From the NCBI GenBank assembly GCA_020444415.1, contig JAHLLA010000005.1:124001-188000 (forward strand): a stretch of 64,000 bases of DNA, in the 5' to 3' direction. A program made the position numbers and the translations under genes. Source of the stretch: Bacteroidota bacterium. Its GTDB lineage: Bacteria > Bacteroidota > Bacteroidia > Bacteroidales > F082. The notes beneath the pieces are model-generated. The model was given only the letters and a program-made list of their open reading frames with translations, made no database searches and was not told the DNA's origin. This document shows, in pieces, positions 42,008 through 50,766 of this stretch (its first letter is position 1; each line of letters opens with the position of its first letter).

Positions 42008-44074
42008 TTAATCGGTTTTTGTACGAACGGGTATGGCAATGGAATAACTTGTTCCTTTTCCCGGCTGGCTTTGTAATTCAATTCTGCCGCCCATGTATTC
42101 AATCCGTGAACGGATGCCTGAAAGTCCTAAATTTTTTCCGTGTGGCAGAGATGATTCATCGAAACCAACTCCATCGTCTTTAAATGCGATCAATATTTCT
42201 TTATCCCGCTTGATGAGGGATAGGTTTACTTTTGAAGCTTGTGCGTGTTTAATGGCGTTGTTGAGCATCTCCTGGATGATCCTGTAGATCATGATTTCCA
42301 TGTTTTCAGGTAATCTTTCTTCCTCTAGTGATAAGTGTAAGTCAACAGTCATATCCCCGGCTTCCTCTACGTCTTCGCAGAGATCTTCGATGGCTTCCTC
42401 AAGTCCGAATTTTGAAAGTACGCTGGGCATCATATTGTGCGAAATTTGTCGCACTTCCTTGCTGGCATCTTTTAATAGTTTGTTGGCCTTTTGCAACATC
42501 TCACTGGTGGCGGCATCCGATTTTTCTTCCACGCTTGAGAAATGGATACTTGCTGTTGACAGCAGTACCCCAATGCCATCATGCAACTCACGGGCGATAC
42601 GCTCACGCTCTTTTTCCTGTCCCACCATAACTGATTGGGCTGCCATCAGCTTTTTCTCATCTTCCAGCTTTTGTATTTTTTGTTGGGCAATGATCCGGTT
42701 TTTACGGATTTGCATTCTTAAAAACAATAGTATTAGAAGGAGCAACACAATAACGGCCAAACCGATGCCAAAAGAGAGATTGCGCTGAAACAGCATTTTT
42801 TTCTTTTCGAACTCTTTTATCCGGTTCTGATCTCGGTAATGCAATAATTCATACTCGGCCTTGTATTTTTCACGTGCGCTGATCTGCTCGTGGTTATGTA
42901 TAGAGTCTGTCACGTCAAGGTACTTTTGCTGGTATTGGTAAGCGGTTTTATAATCATCTTTAGCCACATACAGCAGGGTGATGTTCTCGTATCCAATTTG
43001 CATATCCCATAATAAATGGTAGGCTTCTGCCACTGAAATACCATCCAGGTAGTATTTTTCAGCCTGATCAAAATTGTCATTTTGCTTGTGTAATACGCCC
43101 AGGTTAAGCAATGCCCCCGATTCCAATTCTTTGTTGTCAATTTTCCTGGCAAAGGCCAATGATCTTTCTGATAATTCCAGGGCTCCTTCGTAATCGCCCA
43201 ACCACTTTAAGATGATGGATGTGCTCCGGTATAAACTTGTCAAACTCTCTACATCATTGATTTTTTCACTGAATTGGATTGATTTCAAGAAAGCTTCCTT
43301 TGCTTTTTCATATTCTTTATAATGGTAGTAGATAACCCCTTTATTGGAGTTTGCACTTGATGCAATTCGCAAATCGTTAAGTTCCATGCTTAGCGCGTAG
43401 CTTTCTTCGTAGCATGATAAAGCGGAATCATATTCTTTCAGGTAATGGTAAATATTTCCGAGATTTATCAAAGATTTGGCTTGCTGTCGCCGTTGACCGA
43501 ATTGTTTAAAAATCCGGTTGCTTTCCAACGCATATTTCAGCGACTTTTCATAATCAACTTTGATTACATAAAGGCTGGAAAGGTTTTGCTTCGCTTTTCC
43601 TATACCAATTGTATCTAGTAGCTTTTTATAGTCCAGTAAAGCGTGATTGAGATGGTATTCGGCTGAGTCAAGTAATCCCCGGTCTTCGTAAATGTGGGCT
43701 ATTCCGATATCAGCAATGGCACAAAGGGAATCATTTTTTAACTCAATTGCCTGGTCTCTTGCCTGTAAATACAGTTTGTAAGCCAAATCGTATTGTTGAC
43801 CTGCATTGGATAGTGCCCTTCCCTTTAAACACAGCAGATGAGAGATCATAACCGGGTCATTTTGTTGCCTTGCCTGAATTAAAGCCAGATCATAATAGAT
43901 AACTGCTGAATCAAATTGATAATTGTTATAAAATTTAGTTGCTTGGGTTATATTGGCGTGTACCTCTTCATTTTCATTCTTGACCGTTTGATCGGAAGCT
44001 AAGGTTCCGAAACTTGCAAAGATTGACAAAGTGAGAAATATGATGTGTCTTAGTATATTGTAGTATGAATTCAT
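42008..44074 (-). CDS. TPR-containing sensor histidine kinase (HisKA_3 / NarX-DegS type)
   Basis: A 688-residue kinase. A signal peptide (to about residue 26) is followed by an extracytoplasmic array of about eight TPR repeats (roughly 40-400), one membrane helix at about 433-454, and a coiled linker. The dimerisation/phospho-acceptor motif is ERERIARELHDGIG with His498. The ATPase domain ends the protein with the N-box EMLNNAIKHA and G-box motifs DDGVGFDESSL and GLSGIRSRIEYMGG. The partner is the NarL-type regulator at 44494-45120. The TPR part probably senses a peptide or envelope protein; the ligand is unknown. Confidence 0.93.
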   Translation of the reverse strand: MNSYYNILRHIIFLTLSIFASFGTLASDQTVKNENEEVHANITQATKFYNNYQFDSAVIYYDLALIQARQQNDPVMISHLLCLKGRALSNAGQQYDLAYKLYLQARDQAIELKNDSLCAIADIGIAHIYEDRGLLDSAEYHLNHALLDYKKLLDTIGIGKAKQNLSSLYVIKVDYEKSLKYALESNRIFKQFGQRRQQAKSLINLGNIYHYLKEYDSALSCYEESYALSMELNDLRIASSANSNKGVIYYHYKEYEKAKEAFLKSIQFSEKINDVESLTSLYRSTSIILKWLGDYEGALELSERSLAFARKIDNKELESGALLNLGVLHKQNDNFDQAEKYYLDGISVAEAYHLLWDMQIGYENITLLYVAKDDYKTAYQYQQKYLDVTDSIHNHEQISAREKYKAEYELLHYRDQNRIKEFEKKKMLFQRNLSFGIGLAVIVLLLLILLFLRMQIRKNRIIAQQKIQKLEDEKKLMAAQSVMVGQEKERERIARELHDGIGVLLSTASIHFSSVEEKSDAATSEMLQKANKLLKDASKEVRQISHNMMPSVLSKFGLEEAIEDLCEDVEEAGDMTVDLHLSLEEERLPENMEIMIYRIIQEMLNNAIKHAQASKVNLSLIKRDKEILIAFKDDGVGFDESSLPHGKNLGLSGIRSRIEYMGGRIELQSQPGKGTSYSIAIPVRTKTD

Positions 44075-44143
44075 TTGGTTTTTTATTCTGATTATGGTTC
44101 AGTTTAAAAATGACATTCATTGAAGAAGCATGAGGTTTGACAT

Positions 44144-44479
44144 TTAATCAGGGATATCTGGTTTAATAACATCTCTTTCAATCTTCTCTTCGTTTTCACT
44201 TTCTGAATTACCATTTTCATTTACAGTTACATTGATGGTCAGGGTGTCATTATCTTCCCAGTTGTTTACCTCCGGATACACGAAATGATTCTGATAATAG
44301 TTTCCAGGGTTTTTGGGTGCAACCACAGCGTATACCAAATTGATCACACCACCAGTTTTACTGCTGCTGCTCAGCGTGGCAGTGTTTCTTGTTTCAAAAT
44401 CAACTGCCATATTAAAGGTGGAGGTATTCTGGTCATCAGAACCAAGAGTGACCTGTAAATTTTTAAGTAAAGTTCCCAT
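44144..44479 (-). CDS. Small acidic protein of unknown function between regulator and kinase genes
   Basis: I do not recognise this 111-residue protein. It begins MGTLLKNLQVTLGSDDQNTS with no signal peptide or membrane helix. The middle is predicted beta (GGVINLVYAVVAPK, NDTLTINVTVNENGN) and the end is strongly acidic (SESENEEKIERD). It is 14 bases after the regulator gene and 69 bases before the kinase gene, all on one strand, so co-expression with the two-component pair is very likely. A faint similarity to the 114-residue protein at 45202-45546 is seen (K-x-GG-[IV]-x-L-x-[YF]), not enough to call them paralogues. Confidence 0.75.
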   Translation of the reverse strand: MGTLLKNLQVTLGSDDQNTSTFNMAVDFETRNTATLSSSSKTGGVINLVYAVVAPKNPGNYYQNHFVYPEVNNWEDNDTLTINVTVNENGNSESENEEKIERDVIKPDIPD

Positions 44480-44493
44480 AGTATATGTTACAT

Positions 44494-45120
44494 TTAAATG
44501 ATTTCATTTTCAACCGCCCATTTTACCAGGCCAGCTGTATTTTTTGCACCTACTTTAAGCAACAGGTTAGCGCGGTGCGTTTCAACCGTGTTGGTACTTA
44601 AGAACAGGGCTTCTGCTATTTCGGCAGTATTTTTTTCTTTGCAAATTTCTTTCAGCACATCTATTTCCCGTTTGGTCAGATCAGGGAACAAACCATTTGA
44701 TTTTGATTTGGGTTTGTCGGTAAACACATTGGGCAACTCCTGGCTCATGTAGATTCCCCCGTCATGCACTATTTTAATGGCTTTTATCATTTCGGCTGCA
44801 GAAGAGTTTTTAAGTAAGTAACCCGTAGCACCACTCTTTAACATTTGCTTAATGAAACGTTTTTCATCGTATTGCGAAAAACTAAGCACTTTTGTACTGG
44901 GGTATTTCCTTTTGACCAGTTTTGTGGCTTCAATGCCATTAATGCCCGGCATATTGATGTCCATTAATATCACATCCACTCCTGTGTGTTCCAGCATAGC
45001 CATTAATTCATTGCCGTTTCCCGCGCAACCAACCAATTCAATATCTTCCACATCCCTTAGGGTGGTTTCAATTCCATCTCTTATAATGGGATGGTCATCG
45101 GTTATAATCAAGCGTATCAT
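44494..45120 (-). CDS. NarL/LuxR-family response regulator
   Basis: A 208-residue regulator. The receiver domain begins MIRLIITDDHPIIRDGIETT with acidic residues Asp8/Asp9 and the phospho-acceptor Asp54 (VILMDINMPG). The conserved lysine is in GYLLKNSS. A linker leads to a LuxR-type helix-turn-helix (LTKREIDVLKEICKEKNTAE through NTVETHRANLLLKVGA). Pairing with the HisKA_3 kinase downstream is the standard NarX-NarL arrangement. Confidence 0.94.
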   Translation of the reverse strand: MIRLIITDDHPIIRDGIETTLRDVEDIELVGCAGNGNELMAMLEHTGVDVILMDINMPGINGIEATKLVKRKYPSTKVLSFSQYDEKRFIKQMLKSGATGYLLKNSSAAEMIKAIKIVHDGGIYMSQELPNVFTDKPKSKSNGLFPDLTKREIDVLKEICKEKNTAEIAEALFLSTNTVETHRANLLLKVGAKNTAGLVKWAVENEII

Positions 45121-45201
45121 TTTGATCTATGCAAGGTACAAATAAATACTTCTTTAATTTTGACTTTTTAACGAACAATAATAAATATATATATCGAGTG
45201 G

Positions 45202-45546
45202 TTAATCTGCATTTTCAGGTTGTTTTTCCAACAACAAAATATCAGCATTATCTACGGCATTCACTTTTATACCTTTCAGCTCATCCTGCAGCGTGCCGAT
45301 ATCAATAACTGTTCTGATCTCAAAGCTGACATTTTTCTTCATATCATCATCAATTGGTTGGTTGATGAAATCCAATTCGAGGATGCCTCCATTCAATTTG
45401 CTTCCAGTCCCAGAAACGGGTGCAAGCTTAGGCACTCCGGCTTGTGCATGCTCCGAAAAGCCCTTTACTTCAATTAATAACAAGCGATCCTCAAAAAGCT
45501 GAATGTTCAGGTATGTCAAGCATTGAACGTTACTTTCTGTTTCCAA
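45202..45546 (-). CDS. Small protein of unknown function upstream of the response regulator
   Basis: I do not recognise this 114-residue protein. No signal peptide is seen. It is mostly predicted beta strand (LNIQLFEDRLLLIEVKGF, GGILELDFINQP, IKVNAVDNADILLLEKQ) and resembles a small beta-sandwich. The frame has no ATG: it opens after a TAA with the in-frame codons ATA-GAA-AAA-GAA-TAT-ACA-TTG, and the TTG at 45546 is the first usual start codon. It precedes the response regulator by 81 bases and would head the four-gene transcript. Confidence 0.6.
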   Translation of the reverse strand: METESNVQCLTYLNIQLFEDRLLLIEVKGFSEHAQAGVPKLAPVSGTGSKLNGGILELDFINQPIDDDMKKNVSFEIRTVIDIGTLQDELKGIKVNAVDNADILLLEKQPENAD

Positions 45547-45621
45547 TGTATATTCTTTTTCTATTTAAATGGTTCTGTTTGCAAAATGAATACATTTTGC
45601 GCACTGTTTATAGGCTACTAA

Positions 45622-45651
45622 CCGCTAAATATAAAAAATGGCTGTTTTCAG
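45622..45651 (+). repeat. Right copy of the 30-bp direct repeat bracketing the kinase/regulator locus
   Basis: Begins CCGCTAAATATAAAAAATGG and matches 41924-41953 at 24 of 30 positions in the same orientation. It lies 75 bases upstream of the first small gene of the locus, where a promoter or operator would be expected. Confidence 0.5.
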
Positions 45652-45761
45652 GGATGCGATTACTTTTTTTTTATTATGATTAAGTGAATTTTTAAGACAC
45701 CTATAACCCGGAACTGTATCTGATTATGTTGCCGTCCACTGGAAATTCATGAATCTTTAAT

Positions 45762-46235
45762 TTAATATGGAATTTTATTCTCCGTTTTAATCCATTCTTC
45801 AAATAACTTCACGGCTTCTTCGCGCATCATTTGCGACGAAGGAATGAGTCGTTTCTCCTTCGGAAGGCATAACTCTTTGTAAATCATCGAGTCGTCAAAG
45901 TCAGCTTTAGCGGCATCATCTTTTGTTCCTGCATAATACAGCTTGTCAATACGGGCCCAGTAGATGGCACCAAGGCACATGGGGCAGGGCTCGCAACTGG
46001 CATAAATTTCACAACCTTCCAGGTTGAAAGTATTCAGATTTTTAGTGGCATCGCGTATGGCTTCCACCTCGGCATGAGCGGTTGGGTCGTTTGTAGCTGT
46101 TACTTTATTCATTCCTTTTCCTACCACTTGTCCGTTTTTTACAATGATGGCGCCAAAAGGTCCTCCCTGGTTCAACTTTAAATTTTGAGAAGCCAGTTGT
46201 ATGGCCTCCTCCATGTATATCTTCTTGTCGTTCAT
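45762..46235 (-). CDS. Nucleoside/guanine deaminase (CDA-fold)
   Basis: A zinc-dependent deaminase of 157 residues. The HAE motif (PTAHAEVEAIR, His54 and Glu56) and the PCPMC pair (Cys84, Cys87) form the zinc site. The surrounding CEPCPMCLGAIYWARIDKLYYA and the C-terminal FEEWIKTENKIPY match bacterial guanine deaminases of the GuaD type more than tRNA-specific TadA. It lies 19 bases after aat and may be co-transcribed with it. Confidence 0.88.
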   Translation of the reverse strand: MNDKKIYMEEAIQLASQNLKLNQGGPFGAIIVKNGQVVGKGMNKVTATNDPTAHAEVEAIRDATKNLNTFNLEGCEIYASCEPCPMCLGAIYWARIDKLYYAGTKDDAAKADFDDSMIYKELCLPKEKRLIPSSQMMREEAVKLFEEWIKTENKIPY

Positions 46236-46254
46236 TCAATTAATTTGTTTATAT

Positions 46255-46932
46255 CTACTGCCAGTCACCTGTTAAAGATGCTGTAACCAAATTTTGTTCA
46301 AGTAAAGTTAAAAAGTTTTTACGACTGATCAGTTCTGCACCCATACTTTTCAAATGCGATGTGTTTTGTTGTACATCAATGACATTAATTCCGTTATTGA
46401 GGCAAAAATCAACCAAATGCCAGAGTGCCACTTTTGAAGCATCCGTTTTCAGGTGAAACATGGATTCACCAAAAAACATCGTGCCGATAGAAACGCCATA
46501 CAAGCCGCCTGATAGTTTTCCCTCAGAATAGGTTTCCACCGAATGTGCATATCCTGCTTTATGAAGCTGAATATAAGCATCTTTCATCTCACTGGTTATC
46601 CATGTACCTGTTTGTCTTTCTCTTTTAACAGAGCTGCAGTAATGGATTACCTGTTCAAATGCCTGGTCGAATGTGAAAGTAAAGTTTTTTTTATCAATGA
46701 TCCTGCTCAGATTCTTATGGCGACGAAAGTTCTCAGGAAACAACACCATGCGTGGATCGGGTGACCACCATAAAATAGGTTGACCATTGGAATACCAGGG
46801 GAAAATACCTGAAGCGTAGGCGTTTAAAAGTCGCTGTGGGCTTAAATCGCCACCCACCGCTAACAATCCGTCCTTATCAGCCAGTTCGGCAGGAGGGAAT
46901 ACAGGTTCTTCCGTCAGTTGGTAAATCGGCAT
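46255..46932 (-). CDS. aat: Leucyl/phenylalanyl-tRNA--protein transferase
   Basis: Aat attaches Leu or Phe to proteins with N-terminal Arg or Lys, marking them for ClpS/ClpAP. The 225-residue length and segments FPPAELADKDGLLAVGGDLS, GIFPWYSNGQPILWWSPDPR and ESMFHLKTDASKVAL are typical. Its ATG overlaps the stop codon of the upstream deiminase gene (TAATG), so translation of the two is probably coupled. Confidence 0.95.
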   Translation of the reverse strand: MPIYQLTEEPVFPPAELADKDGLLAVGGDLSPQRLLNAYASGIFPWYSNGQPILWWSPDPRMVLFPENFRRHKNLSRIIDKKNFTFTFDQAFEQVIHYCSSVKRERQTGTWITSEMKDAYIQLHKAGYAHSVETYSEGKLSGGLYGVSIGTMFFGESMFHLKTDASKVALWHLVDFCLNNGINVIDVQQNTSHLKSMGAELISRKNFLTLLEQNLVTASLTGDWQ

Positions 46933-48563
46933 TAATAAAAAATCACTTTTTTGGTTTCTAAAGTTGACCGAGTATTTATTTGCAGAAAATAAATACCAGG
47001 TAGGATAACATGTTGCAAATCGACAGTTTGGCTCGTATTAACAAGACCCTGATACACAAGCTCACCATGCATATTATTTAACCTGATGTATATTCTTTCA
47101 TTTCCTGCCGGCGCTACAATCGTTATTTTTCCAGCTGAGGGATTGGGATAAACAGTATAGTTTGAAACTGCAGAAACGGGTTCTTTTTCACCCACCACAT
47201 CAAACCAAAAAGTAAAATATCCATCCGGAGAGGAAAGGGGATAGGTAACCGTAATTAAACCTGAACGGCCTTCAATATAATAATGTACGGTATCGGTGGG
47301 TAGTAATCCTTCTATAACACCATAATGGGTTGGGCAAACAAGATGAATGGGTGTTGTCTGGAATTCAGAATCATCATTGAGTTTATAATGCAGCCACATT
47401 TCTTGCACCAATGAATCGCAATTGGCAAGGCAGGTAATGGCAAAATCACTGGCATAAGTTTGGGGTCCCTCTACTTTTTCATGCACAATCTTTAAAAGGC
47501 GTTCTTGCGGAATTTCTTTACTAATACAATGCAAGGCGCCAAATAAGGGGGTTAAAGTGCGGGCATCTACCATTTTTATGATGTAGCCGGGCATTTGCGC
47601 TTCATAAATTTGTTTGGCCACCGAATCGTATTCGGGTAAATTGTAGGACGGAACAATAATGACATTATTAATGATCAGGGAATTCGTGTAGGTACGCATT
47701 TCATCATTCTGTGTAGTGGCAAATGTGCCATCTTCTTTGGGTGGTGCAGGAATACGGACAATTTTATATGGATTTTGAAAATAATTCTGTGTTTGCGACA
47801 GTATCTCTACATTTGATTCAATGACCGGATAGTCCGGCAATGAATCAGGATAAGATGAAACCATGATCGTTTCATAATCCAGCACTTTCATAAACATATC
47901 CACATGCTTCCAGATGCCTCCACCGCTGTGATTCAATACATCTAAAAATACAACCGATTGCAAGTTAAAAGCGTCTTTTAATTGTTGTTCAATTTCCTCC
48001 GGTGTCAGTAAAGGATTCTGTGAATAAATTCTTTTTGTTGCAAAGCCATTGGAAAGCCCGTCAAGCAATAGATTGCCTCCTTCAAATTCCAGGTTTAATC
48101 CAACTGTTGGGATGTTCCAATAGTTTCCAATCTGGGAAGGAACGCTGTCGTCTTTGGGTCTTCCGTACTGGCTGTATCCGGCATCGTAGAAAAATCGTTC
48201 AGGTGCATCTTCAAAAACACCATAACCAGTAAAAGGCCCAAAATCCCTGACCCAAAGCGTTTCTGTCCATGCCGGAATAAAATGAACATTTTCATAGCCA
48301 ACACCCCTGCTTAACAGGTAATTTCTGATGTCTGTTGTATCCATTGGGGCGGTGGCAGGATAATAAATGATCCAGGCCTTAGCTACAGGTTGGATGGCAG
48401 CAGCCATATTAGCGACCACCGAATCACGCGATGGACTATAATCCCAAACCAGCAACACACCTTCATTTTTTTCAAATTCGCCAGGGAATGAAATGGCAAG
48501 CTGGGCCGTCATTTGTAGCGATAAAGATAAAATGCTTAAAAAAGTCAGTATTCGTTGTATCAT
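46932..48563 (-). CDS. T9SS-secreted peptidylarginine/agmatine deiminase-family protein
   Basis: A 543-residue secreted enzyme. A signal peptide (MIQRILTFLSILSLSLQMTA) precedes a guanidino-modifying domain with the expected catalytic set: Asp107 in WVRDFGP, His220 and Asp222 in GGIWKHVDMF, and Cys346 in GALHCIS. Spacing agrees with Porphyromonas gingivalis PPAD (Asp130, His236, Asp238, Cys351). An Ig-like segment follows (about 385-460), then a T9SS sorting domain (VYPNPSAGKITIVAPAGNE). Family knowledge allows peptidyl-arginine, free arginine or agmatine as substrate; export favours peptidyl arginine. Confidence 0.88.
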   Translation of the reverse strand: MIQRILTFLSILSLSLQMTAQLAISFPGEFEKNEGVLLVWDYSPSRDSVVANMAAAIQPVAKAWIIYYPATAPMDTTDIRNYLLSRGVGYENVHFIPAWTETLWVRDFGPFTGYGVFEDAPERFFYDAGYSQYGRPKDDSVPSQIGNYWNIPTVGLNLEFEGGNLLLDGLSNGFATKRIYSQNPLLTPEEIEQQLKDAFNLQSVVFLDVLNHSGGGIWKHVDMFMKVLDYETIMVSSYPDSLPDYPVIESNVEILSQTQNYFQNPYKIVRIPAPPKEDGTFATTQNDEMRTYTNSLIINNVIIVPSYNLPEYDSVAKQIYEAQMPGYIIKMVDARTLTPLFGALHCISKEIPQERLLKIVHEKVEGPQTYASDFAITCLANCDSLVQEMWLHYKLNDDSEFQTTPIHLVCPTHYGVIEGLLPTDTVHYYIEGRSGLITVTYPLSSPDGYFTFWFDVVGEKEPVSAVSNYTVYPNPSAGKITIVAPAGNERIYIRLNNMHGELVYQGLVNTSQTVDLQHVILPGIYFLQINTRSTLETKKVIFY

Positions 48564-48566
48564 ATA

Positions 48567-49763
48567 TTAGTTGGTTTGTAGCAGGTCAAAACATGTTTTG
48601 AGTTTATCGATAACAAGTCGTATCTCATCAGTTGTAATCGTGAGTGGTGGTGCTATTCTGAAGGATTTACTGTTAAACAGGAACTGATCAACTATAAGCC
48701 CGTTCTTTTGCATTATTTTAACAAATCCGGATACATCATATCCCGGGCTTAATTCGACAGCAAGCATCAATCCGATCTGGCGGATATGATTGACAAGCGG
48801 ATGTTTTTCAAGTTCCATTTTGAACAACTTCCCTTTTTCATCAGCTTGTTCATCCAACTGTTCTTCTATGATCACTTCCAGGCCGGCCAATGCAGCAGCA
48901 CAACTTACCGGGTGGCCGCCAAAAGTGGTAATATGACCCAATGCAGGCTTATGCGTTAACGTTGACATATGTTGTTTACTTGACACAAAAGCACCAATCG
49001 GCATGCCGCCTCCCATACCTTTTGCCAGGCACAGAATATCAGGCACCACATCAAAATGCTCAAAAGCAAAGAGTTTTCCGGTGCGGCCAAATCCCATTTG
49101 CACCTCGTCAAAAATGAGCAGGGCACCTGTTGTATCACATACTTTCCTCAACGCCTGAATGTAATCAATATCAGGTATTAAAATGCCGGCTTCAGCCTGG
49201 ATGGGCTCAATGATTACGGCTGCAGTTTCAGAAGTGATCTGTTGGAGATCAGTCATATTATTGAATCTCAAAAACCTGATCTCCGGTAGCAGTGGGCGAT
49301 AGGCATATTTCATTTCTTCACTTCCCAATACACTTAATGCGCCATGGGTACTGCCATGATAGGCATTTTTGTATGCCAATATTTCTGACCTGCCTGTAAT
49401 TCTTTTTGCCAGTTTTAGTGCTCCTTCAATAGCTTCGCTGCCTGAATTGACAAAGAAAACCGATTGCAAACTATCGGGGAGTCTTGAAGCCATCAAACCG
49501 GCAAGCATCACTTGAGGCGACTGGATATATTTGCCATATACCATCAGGTGCAAATACTTTTTCAACTGATCTTCGATGGCCTTAATTACTTTGGGATGGC
49601 GATGCCCTACATTGCTTACGGAAACGCCAGATACCAAGTCAATAAACCTATGACCCTGGTCATCGTACAGAAAAATCCCTTCTGCTTTCACAATTTCCAG
49701 TGCGTCAGGTACTTCAGCCGGAATGGCCAGGTGTTGTAAAAAAAGTTGCCGGTTGTTAAGCAT
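48567..49763 (-). CDS. Class III PLP-dependent aminotransferase
   Basis: A 398-residue aminotransferase of the acetylornithine/ornithine/4-aminobutyrate group. The PLP pocket shows NSGSEAIEGALKLAKRITGR and the region LLIFDEVQMGFGRTGKLFAF, and the Schiff-base lysine is in LCLAKGMGGGMPIGAFV. The precise amino donor cannot be fixed from sequence. It lies 3 bases upstream of the deiminase gene, so amino acid breakdown involving arginine or ornithine is a reasonable guess. A TACTTTTG -7-like element is at 49783-49790 on the minus strand. Confidence 0.88.
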   Translation of the reverse strand: MLNNRQLFLQHLAIPAEVPDALEIVKAEGIFLYDDQGHRFIDLVSGVSVSNVGHRHPKVIKAIEDQLKKYLHLMVYGKYIQSPQVMLAGLMASRLPDSLQSVFFVNSGSEAIEGALKLAKRITGRSEILAYKNAYHGSTHGALSVLGSEEMKYAYRPLLPEIRFLRFNNMTDLQQITSETAAVIIEPIQAEAGILIPDIDYIQALRKVCDTTGALLIFDEVQMGFGRTGKLFAFEHFDVVPDILCLAKGMGGGMPIGAFVSSKQHMSTLTHKPALGHITTFGGHPVSCAAALAGLEVIIEEQLDEQADEKGKLFKMELEKHPLVNHIRQIGLMLAVELSPGYDVSGFVKIMQKNGLIVDQFLFNSKSFRIAPPLTITTDEIRLVIDKLKTCFDLLQTN

Positions 49764-49894
49764 ATTTTTTGTTTTACGTCCACAAAAGTAAACAATTCAA
49801 AATGTGAAGATTTGAATAAGTCGTTAAAACTTCACAGGGTATTACATGAGTGCCTTTGCTATATTTTCATATACTTGTATGATAAAAAATAGAG

Positions 49895-50701
49895 ATGAAA
49901 GACAAAGTAGTTGTTATTACAGGAGCCACTTCGGGTATTGGTAAAGCGCTGGTGTATGAATTTGCCGGAAAAGGATCCAAATGTGTTATTGGTGCGAGAA
50001 ATCATCAGAAACTGACTGAAATTGCCGAAGATATCAAACTGAAAGGAGGAGAGATCGCTTTCGCTCAAACAGATGTAACCAATGAAATTGACTGTAAAAA
50101 TCTGATCTTAATAGCGATAGAACAATTCGGACGGGTTGATGTATTGATCAATAATGCAGGTATTTCAATGCGGGCATTGTTTGTTGATGCCGATATCAAG
50201 GTGCTTAAACAGGTGATGGACATTAATTTTTGGGGCACCGTTTATTGTACCAAATATGCATTGCCCTATATCCTGGAACAAAAAGGAAGTGTTGTTGGTG
50301 TTTCGTCTATAGCCGGAATAAAGGGTTTGCCGGCACGAACAGGTTACTCAGCCTCAAAATTTGCGATGGGCGGATTTCTGGAGTGCATCCGGATTGAAAA
50401 TTTGAAAAAGGGACTACATGTACTGGTAGCATATCCAGGTTTTACGGCCTCCAACATCAGGAATACAGCTTTGGCGGCTGACGGAAGTCAGCAGGGTGAA
50501 TCGCCAAGAGATGAACAAAAAATGATGAGTTCAGAGGAGGTTGCTGCCCACATTTACCAAGCTGTGCTGAAAAGAAAAAACACCATTACATTGACTATGG
50601 AAGGCAAAATGGTGGCCTTGTTCAATAAATTTTTTCCAAGCTGGTTGAATAAACAGGTTTACAATAGTTTGGCAAAGGAGGAAGATTCGCCATTTAAATA
50701 A
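49895..50701 (+). CDS. Classical SDR-family oxidoreductase
   Basis: A 268-residue short-chain dehydrogenase with the cofactor motif TGATSGIGKALVYEF at residues 9-23, NNAGISMRALF at about 86-96, and the classic catalytic Ser-Tyr-Lys (VSSIAG, then YSASK). The C-terminal FNKFFPSWLNKQVYNSLAKE extends the usual fold slightly and is typical of the DHRS7-like group. Substrate is unknown. It is divergent from the aminotransferase gene. Confidence 0.88.
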   Translation: MKDKVVVITGATSGIGKALVYEFAGKGSKCVIGARNHQKLTEIAEDIKLKGGEIAFAQTDVTNEIDCKNLILIAIEQFGRVDVLINNAGISMRALFVDADIKVLKQVMDINFWGTVYCTKYALPYILEQKGSVVGVSSIAGIKGLPARTGYSASKFAMGGFLECIRIENLKKGLHVLVAYPGFTASNIRNTALAADGSQQGESPRDEQKMMSSEEVAAHIYQAVLKRKNTITLTMEGKMVALFNKFFPSWLNKQVYNSLAKEEDSPFK

Positions 50702-50766
50702 ATTATTATTTGTTTTGTACAGTACAATTATATATGTTTGTTAGATACTAATTAGAATAAAAGAGG

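Noticed and set aside
42291-42788. Open frame of 165 codons on the plus strand
   Set aside because: It lies wholly inside the kinase gene on the opposite strand, has no recognisable motif or start signal, and its codons mirror the kinase frame.
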